A stretch of 34,138 nucleotides of DNA from CAYNYI01 sp964401455 (GCA_964401455.1 CAYNYI010000016.1:1-34138); one strand, 5' to 3'; shown: positions 15,765 through 24,976, numbered from the stretch's first letter. Notes: generated from the letters alone by a model not told the origin. A program made the numbers and translations.

Positions 15765-16553
15765 ATGTGTGATTTCTGCACACAGCACAATGATGGAAAA
15801 AAGTGGTTTTTGAATGCGGAAAATTATTCGCAGGAACTCCTGCATGATCCAGCACGTAAGGAGATTATTCAAAACTTTTATCATAAACAGATCGGGGAAG
15901 GCAATAAGAATATTTCAAAGCTCGAAAAGATAGCAGAACAAAAACCGGCGCTCATAAAACGGGTTGCACCCGCTTTTACAGAAAAACAGCAAAAGGAGCA
16001 TTGGGGGCAGGTCGTTACTCTCGAAGAGGTGGAAGAGATTATTGAGCGTACAAATTCCATTGTCCGTTTCGCCTGCGGCTGCATGTGGGAAAAGGAGAAA
16101 AAAGAGGGCCGCTACTGTTTTGGAATAAGCTTTAACCCGTCGGCCTGGTATAATGAACTTGATATGGAATGGTTCGATGCTCCTCACATTGCACATATGG
16201 AAGACATGACAAAGAAAGAGGCTATGGCCTGTATCAGGCAATACGATCGGAAGGGCATGGTTCACAGCGTGTGGACCTTTGGTACGCCTTTCATTGGCGC
16301 TGTCTGTAATTGTGACATGCAGTATTGTCTTGCCATGCGTGCCAGTTATAAAGTCGGTATGTCTGCCATGTTCCGGGGACTTAAGACTGCCGGTATCAAC
16401 TCAGATCTCTGTTCCTCATGCGGAGCATGCAAAGAGGTGTGCCAACTCAATGCGATTTCAGAGAACTCTGACAGCTACCGGGTCAGCAGCTCAAAGTGCA
16501 TTGGGTGCGGAACATGCAGAAGTGTATGCGAAAACAACGCGATTTCTTTATGA
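15765..16553 (+). CDS. Multi-cluster ferredoxin-type iron-sulfur protein
   Basis: The C-terminal 60 residues form a bacterial ferredoxin with two 4Fe-4S motifs (CSSCGACKEVC and CIGCGTCRSVC). The N-terminal 200 residues hold further Cys groups: CDFC at the start, FACGCMW near residue 105 and CNCDMQYC near 185, which may bind another cluster or a metal. No membrane segment or signal peptide is present, so it is a cytoplasmic electron carrier or a redox sensor. The pattern resembles 4Fe-4S dicluster proteins of anaerobes; the partner enzyme is not in the window. The start follows AAGGAG. It overlaps the next gene by ATGA. Confidence 0.8.
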   Translation: MCDFCTQHNDGKKWFLNAENYSQELLHDPARKEIIQNFYHKQIGEGNKNISKLEKIAEQKPALIKRVAPAFTEKQQKEHWGQVVTLEEVEEIIERTNSIVRFACGCMWEKEKKEGRYCFGISFNPSAWYNELDMEWFDAPHIAHMEDMTKKEAMACIRQYDRKGMVHSVWTFGTPFIGAVCNCDMQYCLAMRASYKVGMSAMFRGLKTAGINSDLCSSCGACKEVCQLNAISENSDSYRVSSSKCIGCGTCRSVCENNAISL

Positions 16554-16969
16554 CCGTTTCCAGGCATTTTATATATATCCTGGAATGTGCAAATAATTCT
16601 CTCTACACCGGCTATACCATAGACCTTTCCGCAAGACTCAGGCAACATTTGTCAGGCAAAGGAGGAGCCCGTTTCACAAGGGCATTCAAACCGCTGGAGC
16701 TGAAAGCGGCATGGACTGTATATTCCGGTAAATCTGATGCGCTTAAACTTGAAGCATTTATCAAGTCTCTCTCCCGATCACAGAAAACCGCCCTTACGAC
16801 AGATCTTTTAAAACTCGGTCCGGCAGCACGGGCATCAGGCCGCTGTACTCCAAGGGTCAGAATATTCAACAACAGGGCGTTGGCAAAACTCAACGAAGAG
16901 ATGACATCATCCGCGACGGCAAAGAGCTCTTTGCTTTGCACATGCCAAAGGGAGTTGAGACGCGATTAA
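16550..16969 (+). CDS. GIY-YIG endonuclease, YhbQ/UvrC-type domain
   Basis: From ATG 16550, which overlaps the ferredoxin stop (ATGA), the product is 139 residues. The GIY-YIG core is seen as FIYILECANNSLYTGYT, the catalytic Arg in LSARLRQH, and the Glu in LKLEAFIKSLSRSQK, as in the small YhbQ-like nucleases. The last 50 residues are extra and less conserved. These small proteins are nucleic-acid endonucleases of uncertain cellular role, linked in some bacteria to DNA repair. The stop codon lies inside a palindrome shared with the convergent HD-CHAD gene. The frame is open back to 16496, inside the ferredoxin gene, but the overlap start fits the family better. Confidence 0.85.
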   Translation: MTVSRHFIYILECANNSLYTGYTIDLSARLRQHLSGKGGARFTRAFKPLELKAAWTVYSGKSDALKLEAFIKSLSRSQKTALTTDLLKLGPAARASGRCTPRVRIFNNRALAKLNEEMTSSATAKSSLLCTCQRELRRD

Positions 16970-16981
16970 TCGCGTTTCAAC
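16954..16981. terminator. Palindrome between convergent genes
   Basis: GTTGAGACGCGATT is followed directly by AATCGCGTTTCAAC, an inverted repeat of 14-base arms with one mismatch and no spacer. It lies between the stop codons of the GIY-YIG and HD-CHAD genes (the first stop is inside it) and may act as a bidirectional terminator, although no long T run follows on either side. Confidence 0.5.
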
Positions 16982-16983
16982 AC

Positions 16984-18411
16984 TCATAATATAAATTTTT
17001 CATAACCGCTTATAAACTCTCGAACCGTCTGTGACCTTTCGGATTTTATTTTATCAGTCAGTTTGTTTTTTGAAAGACCGGTTTTTTTCTTATAATACTT
17101 TAAAAAAACGTCCCTGTCATGGATATCACCGAGTAGTCCCGTCAGTTTTTTTATTTTTTTTACCTGTTTAAGATATTTTTCCGTGCGTATTCCCGTATAA
17201 AGCTCGGAAATATATCGTGCTTTCCTGAATTTCTTTCTTAAGCTGTGCATCTTTTCCGGATTTTCAGAAAAGTCTTCGGGATTGTAACCGTATAGACGCC
17301 TAATTTTTTTTCCGGCTGTTTTTGAGAAGAGGGAATTGAATGTTTTTTCTCTGTCTTTTGTTGAATGAGGCAGCGCGACCCGAAGAAGCCAAAGTATGCT
17401 TTTGATCATTTTAATGAATTCATCTGATTTTACTGTTTTTTCAAGCTTTTCTTTTGAATTATTTCTTTCGGATTCAAGTTTATGCAGGAAATCCCTGAAT
17501 TGAGGATATGTATTTTCTCCGGAGTTTTTAATGGAATTGAAATAGGAGTATTTTACATCATAATCGCGGGGTTTCCCGAGGTTTTTATATATGTACTTAA
17601 GGCTTTGTTTTGCTTTTCGCGCTTCACTTTCCGGCAGGAATTTTTTGTAGGTTTTAAGGACTGTCAAAAAACGTCTCGAGGCAACCCGGAAATCATGCAA
17701 AGGTTTGGTGTCGTTTCCTTTGTAAAGTTTCTCGCCCATATTTTCAGTCATGGTCCGGTAATGAAAAAACAGGATTTTTCTCAGTGCTTCAGAAACAGGA
17801 ATGTCTTTTTTGATAAGATGAGAGTAAGGGAAATAGGACCTTCTTTTAGTCAGATCCCAAAAGTCTGTTTCTAAACCGCAAACTTTTTTTAAAAGCCGGC
17901 CTTTTCTGGAGGCCGCGGAAATGTTTCCTTTGTAAACATTTTCCGAAAGCTCAAATTTCATGCGGCGGTTTTCTATGGTTATTTTTTTGAGCCGGCAATC
18001 CTGAATATGGCTGTGGTCGAGCCCATCGGCGATTCTGAGAATTCCGGAGCAGATAAGTATTTTTTTGTCTTTTACTTCCCTCTGGGTTCCGGACAGCGGC
18101 GGAGAGTTTTTTCCGTGGCGGAGGATAATTTCAAGACAGGCTTCTTTTTCAGGACCGGAAACCCCGGCAATGCTTTCTTTTTTAACGATGTCCCGGCTAT
18201 GCTCCGGATGGCGGAGCGGACCGGCCGTATATCCAATATCATGGAGAAGAGCGGCGGCTTTAAGGATTTTCCGGTATTTTTCCGGTAAATACAGCTCCTT
18301 TTTTATATCATCGAATATTTTTAATGCCAGAGAGGTTACATGTTCGATATGCGGAATTTCCGCCCGGTACTTTTTTAAAAGGGGAATAGCGGCGTTTATA
18401 TCGAAAGGCAT
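16984..18411 (-). CDS. HD-domain and CHAD-domain fusion protein
   Basis: The first 170 residues form an HD domain of the kind found at the end of Ppx/GppA proteins: ALLHDIGY, HPEHSRDI, RHGKN and ILRIADGLDHSH. The rest (about 205-475) is a CHAD domain, with conserved His/Arg helices such as LHDFRVASRRFLTVLK and LRKKFRKARYISELY and a GDIHDRDVFLKYY motif. CHAD domains bind inorganic polyphosphate. The gene is last in the operon pfk-ppx-ppk, so the fusion likely joins polyphosphate binding to an HD phosphohydrolase acting on the polymer or on a nucleotide such as (p)ppGpp. Only five bases separate it from the ppk stop. Confidence 0.85.
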   Translation of the reverse strand: MPFDINAAIPLLKKYRAEIPHIEHVTSLALKIFDDIKKELYLPEKYRKILKAAALLHDIGYTAGPLRHPEHSRDIVKKESIAGVSGPEKEACLEIILRHGKNSPPLSGTQREVKDKKILICSGILRIADGLDHSHIQDCRLKKITIENRRMKFELSENVYKGNISAASRKGRLLKKVCGLETDFWDLTKRRSYFPYSHLIKKDIPVSEALRKILFFHYRTMTENMGEKLYKGNDTKPLHDFRVASRRFLTVLKTYKKFLPESEARKAKQSLKYIYKNLGKPRDYDVKYSYFNSIKNSGENTYPQFRDFLHKLESERNNSKEKLEKTVKSDEFIKMIKSILWLLRVALPHSTKDREKTFNSLFSKTAGKKIRRLYGYNPEDFSENPEKMHSLRKKFRKARYISELYTGIRTEKYLKQVKKIKKLTGLLGDIHDRDVFLKYYKKKTGLSKNKLTDKIKSERSQTVREFISGYEKFIL

Positions 18412-18416
18412 GTTTT

Positions 18417-20534
18417 TTAATGTTTTCCCGCCGATTTAAATGGTTCGAAAGTAACCTTCTTTTTTTTGTTCGCTTTTTGAAGCAGAGAGCTGGCATATTC
18501 CTGAAAGATCTCCTGGCTGCGGACTTCTTTGCCCTGTTCGGGGATGATTCTGGAGTATGAACCGTCCCCGTTCATTTCCCATCCGTTTGTGTTTTCAAAA
18601 AGATGGGTATTGAGAATATATTCAAGTTTTTTCTTAAGTTCTTTCGGCTCTACCGGCACCATAAGCTCGATGCGTTTATCCAGGTTTCTTGTCATCCAGT
18701 CCGCTGAAGATATGAAAATCTTTTTTTCTCCGCCATGATGAAAATAGAATATCCTCGCATGTTCCAGATAGCGGTCTATTATGCTGACGACTCTTATATT
18801 CTCACTCATACCTTTAACGCCGGGTCTAAGCATACAAATTCCGCGCACATTGAGTTGAATTTTTACACCGGCCTCAGAAGCTCTGTATAATTCATTTATA
18901 AGGTTGGTGTCGGCAAGAGAATTTATTTTTATTTTTATTTCTGCTTTCTGTCCGGACTTTTTGCGTTTTATCTCGGAGTTAATATAGTAGGACAGGGCGT
19001 CCCGCAGTCCGAGTGGTGCAGCGGCGATTTTATTGTAGTCTGTCGGTTGGGAATAGCCGGTTATAACATTGAAAAATAAAGAAGCGTCATTACACAGGTT
19101 TTCGTCTGATGTCAGATAACTGATATCGGTATATAACGAAGCGGTTTTTTCGTTGTAGTTGCCGGTCCCGAAATGACAGTACTTCCTGATTCCGCCGGTT
19201 TCCTTTCTTATGACAAGGTAAATTTTAGAATGCGTTTTAAGTCCCTTTATCCCGTAAACAACCTGTACTCCGGAGTCTTCCAGGGCTTTGGCCCATTCTA
19301 TATTTCTGGCCTCATCAAAACGGGCCTTAAGCTCCACTACCGCTGTTACGGCCTTGCCGGATTCCGCGGCTTTAATAAGGGCTTTTATTACCGGGCTTCC
19401 TGAGCTCGTGCGGTAAAGAGTTTGCTTAATCGCGAGAACGTCGGGATCTCTCGCGGACTCATCTATGAATCTGAGGACGGGGTCGAAGCTCTCATAGGGG
19501 TGATAGAATAAAAAAGAGGATGAGAGAAGGCTCTTGAAGACACTTTCAGAAACCGGCATTTCCGCGGGCCGGACCGGTTTGGAAAAAGTATATTTAAGAT
19601 TGTCATTACCCGGTTCTGAAGCAACACTCATAAGAACAGTGTAGTCAAGCATCCCTTCTACCGGAAAAATCAGATTCGGCATGACTCCGAGCTCTTTTTT
19701 TAAAAAATCAAGAGATATACGAGTCATATTTGTTGATATTTCAAGCCTTATGCAGCGGCTTCTCCTGCGGGATTCAAGAAGATCTTCCATTTCGGACATG
19801 AGGTCCGAAGCCATATCCTCTTCTACGCTCATATCTGCGTTTCGTGTGAGTCTGAAGAATGCTTTTTCCGCAATGTCTTCGCCCTTGAAAAAGTTTTCAG
19901 CGAACATTGAAATAAGGTCCTCTATAAAAATAGTCTCGCGGATGGATTTAGCGCCATCGGATGGAATTGTGATGATTCGGTTTAAAACCGTCGGAACAGG
20001 TAATACGGCAAATCTGTTGCCGCCCTCCTTTTTTCTTAATCTGATAAGTATATGAATAGATTTTCCGGACAAAAGAGGAAATCTTGTCCGGTTATCCAGC
20101 GATAGCGGGGAGATAACCGGAAAAACTTCATTTATAAAATAATTCTTACAGAAATTACGCTGGTTTTCGGTAAGCTCTTCCGAATGAAGGTTTCTGAATA
20201 CGGTTTTTCCGAGTCCCGGTCTTATTTCTTCAATGAAACATCTGTCCTGGAGCCTCATCATTCCGGATATTTTTTTACTGATGCTTTTAAGCTGTTTAAA
20301 AGGCGTAAGTCCGGACGGGTCTTTTTTTCTGATATTCTCGGAATACAGCATATGGAGCCCGCCGACTCTTACCATAAAAAACTCATCAAGGTTCGATGAG
20401 GTGATTGCCAAAAATTTTGCCCGCTCAAGAAGCGGAATTGCCGGGTCGAGGGCCTGATCCAGTACTCTTTGATTAAATTCAATCCAGCTGAGCTCTCTGT
20501 TTATAAACGCGGGGTTTCCGGCCTTGGAGGACAT
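18417..20534 (-). CDS. ppk: Polyphosphate kinase PPK1
   Basis: PPK1 makes long polyphosphate chains reversibly from ATP. The 705-residue protein has the normal length and order of domains. The N-terminus reads FINRELSWIEFNQRVLDQA and ITSSNLDEFFMVRVGG. The phospholipase-D-like core has ELKARFDEARNI, the autophosphorylated His in GLKTHSKIYLV (His435), HFGTGNYNEKTA, and a second conserved His in YLEHARIFYFHHGG; the tail ends in SADWMTRNLDKRIELMVPV, as in PPK1. The ATG overlaps the stop of ppx (TAATG), so the two are translationally coupled. Neighbours hydrolyse or bind polyphosphate, so the operon controls its amount. Confidence 0.96.
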   Translation of the reverse strand: MSSKAGNPAFINRELSWIEFNQRVLDQALDPAIPLLERAKFLAITSSNLDEFFMVRVGGLHMLYSENIRKKDPSGLTPFKQLKSISKKISGMMRLQDRCFIEEIRPGLGKTVFRNLHSEELTENQRNFCKNYFINEVFPVISPLSLDNRTRFPLLSGKSIHILIRLRKKEGGNRFAVLPVPTVLNRIITIPSDGAKSIRETIFIEDLISMFAENFFKGEDIAEKAFFRLTRNADMSVEEDMASDLMSEMEDLLESRRRSRCIRLEISTNMTRISLDFLKKELGVMPNLIFPVEGMLDYTVLMSVASEPGNDNLKYTFSKPVRPAEMPVSESVFKSLLSSSFLFYHPYESFDPVLRFIDESARDPDVLAIKQTLYRTSSGSPVIKALIKAAESGKAVTAVVELKARFDEARNIEWAKALEDSGVQVVYGIKGLKTHSKIYLVIRKETGGIRKYCHFGTGNYNEKTASLYTDISYLTSDENLCNDASLFFNVITGYSQPTDYNKIAAAPLGLRDALSYYINSEIKRKKSGQKAEIKIKINSLADTNLINELYRASEAGVKIQLNVRGICMLRPGVKGMSENIRVVSIIDRYLEHARIFYFHHGGEKKIFISSADWMTRNLDKRIELMVPVEPKELKKKLEYILNTHLFENTNGWEMNGDGSYSRIIPEQGKEVRSQEIFQEYASSLLQKANKKKKVTFEPFKSAGKH

Positions 20535-22111
20535 TATTTACTCCCTGTTTCCTGTTTTGTTTTTATGATCAGTTCCATTCCGTAAACATCAGAAAAAAGG
20601 CCGCCTTTTTCCCGTACGGCAATTCGCTCAAGAGAGGGCTCCCCGGAGGATGAAATAAGTATTATTAAATTATCCTCGCCGGGAAGAAACTCAATACTGC
20701 CGGGCCGGATTGTCCCCGAACGGTCAAGAGCATCAGCGACACGGAGTATAGACGCGAGCTTGGTCACAAGCATCCGGTCGTTTCTTGCAAGCATGCTGAA
20801 ATCACGATGAGAGGATTTCGGCGCGGCTTTTCTGTGGTACCTGGCGATTAACGATACCAGCAAAAGGTCGTTTTTGTTAAGCCCGAAAATATCACTGTTT
20901 TGTATTAAATAACGACTGTGTTTATGGTGGCTCTTTGAACTTATGAATGAGCCGATATCATGCAGATAGGCGGCGGCGGTAAGAAGCGTAAACGCTCTTC
21001 CCGAGAGTCTGTATTCTTCCTTAAGAAAATTAAAAATCCTCTCCGCTGTTTCTGCCACAAAAAGCGCATGTTTTTCATCAAAGGAATACTTTCTTCCGAT
21101 TTCAATCAGCGACCTTTTAATTTGCCCTATAAGCGCGTAATCAATTTGTTTCTCTTCCTGCATTTCGAGAAGAAGGCCGTGACGCATTGACATATTGGCC
21201 GCAAGCAATTCTGAAACCCCAAGGTTTCTGGCGAGATAATAATAAGAAAAAAGTGCGGGACTGAGAGATTCTGCGTCGGTATAGCACAGTTTGTGACGCT
21301 CCATGCAGTCCTCAACGGAGAGCGACATGATTTCTCCGGCCAGTTTTTTTATTTGACTCGTCCGTATTTTCACAGGTGTAGTCCCGTTCCATTCGGGTGC
21401 GATTTTTCTTGCCGCGAATCTGATATCCCCGCCGAGAGCGATCAGGGTATGGACTTTTCCAAGATTGTTTCTTTTAACGGTCCTCTTCATAGCCCTCTTT
21501 ATATGGTCCCTTGTTATGCGCGGCAGAGAAGAATCAGAGATTCCGGATGCTTCCATCATTTCATAGGTTCTGAGTGAGCCAAGCCGGTAGGCATCGGCGA
21601 GCTGAACCACACCCTTTTCAAGATATAAAACGAAAGAGCTGCCTCCGCTGACTTCGCTTATCAGGACATTCTTTTTTTTAAATGTTTTTGATGATCCTAT
21701 CCCGGCCTTGTAACTTAAATATGTCAATCTCGCGGTATCTATGTCGTCGATAATTTCTATGTTTATTCCGGCGGAGATCGAGACTCTGTCTGAAAAAGCA
21801 TCGCTGTTTGAAGCCTCTCTTACCGCCGTAGTGGCTACGGCCCGCACTCTTTTTTCCGGAATGTCGTATTCCGATATAATTTTTCTGAAATTTTTCAGTG
21901 TTTCGATGCAGAGAGATATGTTTTCCGAAGATATGGATCCGGTAGTGAATGTGTCACGTCCGAGAGTAACTGATTGATGAAGAAAATCCACCGTCCGGAG
22001 CTGCCCTTTTACTGAGAGTTCCGCGATCATTAACCTCAACGCGGTGGAACCGATGTCGATTACGGCATAGAGTTCGGGAGTTTTATTTATACTGTCAATT
22101 TTCTCACTCAT
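20534..22111 (-). CDS. ppx: Exopolyphosphatase/GppA-type phosphatase with HD domain
   Basis: The 525-residue protein has an ASKHA fold (AVIDIGSTALRLMIAE near residue 15, RAVATTAVREASN with the catalytic Glu near 115) followed by a C-terminal HD domain (AAYLHDIGSF, SHHKHSRY, ILRVADALDRSG). This is the Ppx/GppA layout: removal of terminal phosphate from polyphosphate or from pppGpp. The second glycine motif reads SEVSGGSSFVLYLE rather than the usual DIGGGS, so the family's first Asp is changed and activity may be reduced or altered. It overlaps the end of pfk by eight bases and the start of ppk by one base. The HD part is a paralogue of the one in the HD-CHAD gene. Confidence 0.9.
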   Translation of the reverse strand: MSEKIDSINKTPELYAVIDIGSTALRLMIAELSVKGQLRTVDFLHQSVTLGRDTFTTGSISSENISLCIETLKNFRKIISEYDIPEKRVRAVATTAVREASNSDAFSDRVSISAGINIEIIDDIDTARLTYLSYKAGIGSSKTFKKKNVLISEVSGGSSFVLYLEKGVVQLADAYRLGSLRTYEMMEASGISDSSLPRITRDHIKRAMKRTVKRNNLGKVHTLIALGGDIRFAARKIAPEWNGTTPVKIRTSQIKKLAGEIMSLSVEDCMERHKLCYTDAESLSPALFSYYYLARNLGVSELLAANMSMRHGLLLEMQEEKQIDYALIGQIKRSLIEIGRKYSFDEKHALFVAETAERIFNFLKEEYRLSGRAFTLLTAAAYLHDIGSFISSKSHHKHSRYLIQNSDIFGLNKNDLLLVSLIARYHRKAAPKSSHRDFSMLARNDRMLVTKLASILRVADALDRSGTIRPGSIEFLPGEDNLIILISSSGEPSLERIAVREKGGLFSDVYGMELIIKTKQETGSK

Positions 22112-23231
22112 CTCCGAAGCAGACTCCGTTCATTCTTGCCGCTTTTATCCAGGAATGGCCGGGGGGGACGGTTTTCTTTTTACCGGCGACATCAGATATG
22201 GGTACAGGAACGCATTTGTCGCCTTTTACCGCAACCATTAAATTATAGCTGCCTTCAGCCAGTAGTTCAGCCGCTTTGGCTCCGAGCATTGTGCATAGGT
22301 GGCGGTCTCCGGCGGAGGGTATGCCGCCGCGAAGAATGTGGCCGAGGTTTGTGACCCGAGCTTCAATTCCTGTTACCTCTTCAAGCCGTCTGGCGAGGGA
22401 ATTTGCTTTTGGTTCTATTATAAGTTTTTGGCCGTTTGAGTCTCTGCCGGTTTTTTTTATATCAGATGTCTTTGAGACCGGCTGTTTCTGCGCCTCTGTT
22501 TCATTTTCAGACAAAGCTCCTTCGGATAAAATTATTATGGAAAATTTTTTCCCGTTCCTTCTTCTTTCTATGAGACTCTCCGCGACCGTCTTCAGCTCAT
22601 AGGGGATTTCAGGGATCAGAATGACATCCGCGCCGCCGGCAATGCCGGACCCGAGAGCGAGCCAACCCGAATTATGCCCCATTACTTCGCATATAATTGT
22701 ACGCTGATGGCTGAGGGCCGTTGTATGAAGGCGGTCTATCGCCTCTACCGCGGTATCCATAGCGGTATGGAATCCGAAAGTTGTATCGGTGTTTCCTACA
22801 TCATTGTCTATCGTTTTAGGGAGGGTAAGAACATTTATTCCTGTCTCTTTGTGAAGATGATAGGCGTTTTTCTGTGTTCCTCCTCCCCCAAGGCAGACCA
22901 GGCAGTCTATCTGCATTTTTCTGACGTTTTCCGCCGCGGCTTCCGTCATGTCTATTTTTTTTCCGCCCATTCTCATTTTTCTGGGTTTGTCCCTGCTGGT
23001 TCCGAGAAAGGTGCCGCCCTGGGTAAGGATTCCGCTTACAGATCTGTCGTCAAGAATTACCGTTCGGTTTTCCACAAGACCTCTGAAGCCGTCGCGGATT
23101 CCGATAACCTTCATGCCGTAGATATTAATCGCTGCTTTGGCAATACCCCTGATAGCGGCGTTTAAGCCGGGACAGTCACCGCCGCTTGTCAGTATTCCTA
23201 TACATTTTGTCTTGGATGGAAGTTTTTTCAT
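22104..23231 (-). CDS. pfkA: 6-phosphofructokinase family protein
   Basis: Catalyses transfer of phosphate to fructose 6-phosphate. Substrate motifs are clear: GILTSGGDCPGLNAA, GFRGLV, PKTIDNDVGNTDTTFGFHTA (catalytic Asp in TIDND), EVMGHNSGWLAL. The nucleotide motif is GGGGTQ. Enzymes with E. coli-type ATP use have GGDGS and PGTIDND; pyrophosphate enzymes have GGDDT and PKTIDND. Here the donor Gly is kept but Lys replaces Gly in the second motif, and the usual Asp is Gly, so the phosphate donor is uncertain. A short insert (about residues 245-275) is rich in Lys and Gln. It is first in the polyphosphate operon, which suggests a link between glycolysis and polyphosphate or pyrophosphate. Confidence 0.9.
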   Translation of the reverse strand: MKKLPSKTKCIGILTSGGDCPGLNAAIRGIAKAAINIYGMKVIGIRDGFRGLVENRTVILDDRSVSGILTQGGTFLGTSRDKPRKMRMGGKKIDMTEAAAENVRKMQIDCLVCLGGGGTQKNAYHLHKETGINVLTLPKTIDNDVGNTDTTFGFHTAMDTAVEAIDRLHTTALSHQRTIICEVMGHNSGWLALGSGIAGGADVILIPEIPYELKTVAESLIERRRNGKKFSIIILSEGALSENETEAQKQPVSKTSDIKKTGRDSNGQKLIIEPKANSLARRLEEVTGIEARVTNLGHILRGGIPSAGDRHLCTMLGAKAAELLAEGSYNLMVAVKGDKCVPVPISDVAGKKKTVPPGHSWIKAARMNGVCFGDE

Positions 23232-23342
23232 TTTGTTTCTTTCTGTTTAACATGATTAAGATAATAAATTGGAAGCCGGCCGGTAATCGGATTTTTTTAT
23301 TTATAAAAGCTTGTATTCAGAATGTATTGCGGCTGTAAGTCG

Positions 23343-24956
23343 CTATTTAATTAGAAGGGCCTTTATGTATTCCCGGCGGCCTGAAAAAGAAACTTCCGCG
23401 GTGTAAATTCCTGAGTAATTTAAAGAGGCGTCCCATGTGAAAAAAGCGCTTTTTTGGGCTGGTGTTTTGAGTGAGTTTATCTCATTTCCTTTGATGTCGA
23501 AAATCCTGATTGTAATATTTTTTCCCGCATAACTATTTTTATCGGTATGCAGGTTGAAAGTGGCGGAACTGTTAAACGGATTTGGACTAAGGGATATGCG
23601 GAACGGTTCTCCGGATTCCCCGATGATTGAATTTTCAATTGCGGGGCTTTCTTCGCTGTGATATGCTCCGGCGCTTGTTGTTTGAGGGCGGGCCCTTTTC
23701 ATAATATCTAAATAAATATTCGCCAGTCTGTTTACGGGTCTGGCCCTTACGAGGTCAAAGTCATATCCGGTTATATCCCGGAACTGGTTGCTTGAATAAG
23801 CAGCCTTGTTTCCGGCGGTATCAAGCTCCGGATCTATTATGCCGCCCCTGTAGAGGTTGTTTTTACAGGGTATGTTAGATCCGTGGCTTAATATACATGC
23901 ACCACCGGAAAGAACCGGGCTCCATATTGTATTGTGATGAATATAGCCGTTTTCAACTCCGGAACCAATTTCAATGGATTGTTTTATATTGAAGCGGGGG
24001 TCATTATCTGTATTAACGAAAACATTGTTAAACACTTTCATGTGATTACTTTCCGGATCATCCCAAAAACCGAGGCGAACTCCCATATTACAGTCGGTTA
24101 TGAGGTTGCCTTCAACTAAAACGGAATCGCAGTCGTCCCACATTAAAACAGCGGCGCCGTTATGGCCGCTTCCCCAGCCGCCCTGCCTTATGTTTTTAAA
24201 CCAGTTATAGCGGATAGTCCAGTTTCTTCCCTCATGCACATCCACTCCTTGTGACTCGTAGGTTGTTTCCTCGAATATCCAGTCGGTAAACCAGATTTTT
24301 GAACATTCAACGATACAGTTTCTACCGCTGATATTTCCGCTGGATGCCGCCCCCTTTATAAACTGGCTGCCGCAGTCATTAAGATCCAGGTTATGGAGGA
24401 TTATTCCTGTACCCAGCCACCCGTTTCCTCCGTCGATTTTAATATATTTACCCGGGAAGTTCCGTATGGTAAAAACGGCAAAAACAATGTTTTCACAGTT
24501 AGCGGTCTGGATGAAGCTTCCGGCGCCGCATGAGCTGGAACCGCCGTAGAATTTGGATTTCCAGAAGTCCGGTGATGCTTCCGGATCCGCGCCCTGGAGT
24601 ATCACATCCTCCCGGTTTCCCGTTTCTCCCCGAACCAGAATGTTTCTGAGTTTGCCGGCGCTGCCCCAGTTTCCGAGCATCACACCTCTGCAGCCTATTG
24701 TATAGGCGGTATCGCTGGCACGGATTATATAGGTGCGATTGCTGTTATCCGGCAGAGTATTCAAAAATTCATTGAAATTTAAGTCGGATCCCGAACCGGA
24801 ATGCGATACATAAACAATTTGATTTCCGGCCATGGCCGGATTGTTGAGAACATTCTCGTCATGCCATTCTTCGCATCCGCAAGAATCGGATGGCGGCCAT
24901 GCGACTTCCGAATAGAGTGGCAAAGAAAAAATAATTAAAGCAAGAACGCTTTTCAT
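23343..24956 (-). CDS. Secreted parallel beta-helix protein with sorting domain
   Basis: After a signal peptide (residues 1-16) the 537-residue protein forms repeated short strands typical of right-handed parallel beta-helices: WTIRYNWFKNIRQGGWGSG, VEGNLITDCNMGVRLGF, and YIHHNTIWSPVLSGGACI. This fold is common in pectate lyases, polygalacturonases and related polysaccharide enzymes; no specific family residues are decisive. Residues 450-537 are the C-terminal sorting module (LSPNPFNSSATFNL ... FDIKGNEINSL ... SGIYTAEVSF), ending ALLIK. It starts 20 bases after the SGNH gene with an AGAGAGGG site, so they are co-transcribed. The likely role is binding or cutting extracellular pectin-like glycan. 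Confidence 0.8.
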   Translation of the reverse strand: MKSVLALIIFSLPLYSEVAWPPSDSCGCEEWHDENVLNNPAMAGNQIVYVSHSGSGSDLNFNEFLNTLPDNSNRTYIIRASDTAYTIGCRGVMLGNWGSAGKLRNILVRGETGNREDVILQGADPEASPDFWKSKFYGGSSSCGAGSFIQTANCENIVFAVFTIRNFPGKYIKIDGGNGWLGTGIILHNLDLNDCGSQFIKGAASSGNISGRNCIVECSKIWFTDWIFEETTYESQGVDVHEGRNWTIRYNWFKNIRQGGWGSGHNGAAVLMWDDCDSVLVEGNLITDCNMGVRLGFWDDPESNHMKVFNNVFVNTDNDPRFNIKQSIEIGSGVENGYIHHNTIWSPVLSGGACILSHGSNIPCKNNLYRGGIIDPELDTAGNKAAYSSNQFRDITGYDFDLVRARPVNRLANIYLDIMKRARPQTTSAGAYHSEESPAIENSIIGESGEPFRISLSPNPFNSSATFNLHTDKNSYAGKNITIRIFDIKGNEINSLKTPAQKSAFFTWDASLNYSGIYTAEVSFSGRREYIKALLIK

Positions 24957-24976
24957 GGCCCTCTCTAAATAGTTTT

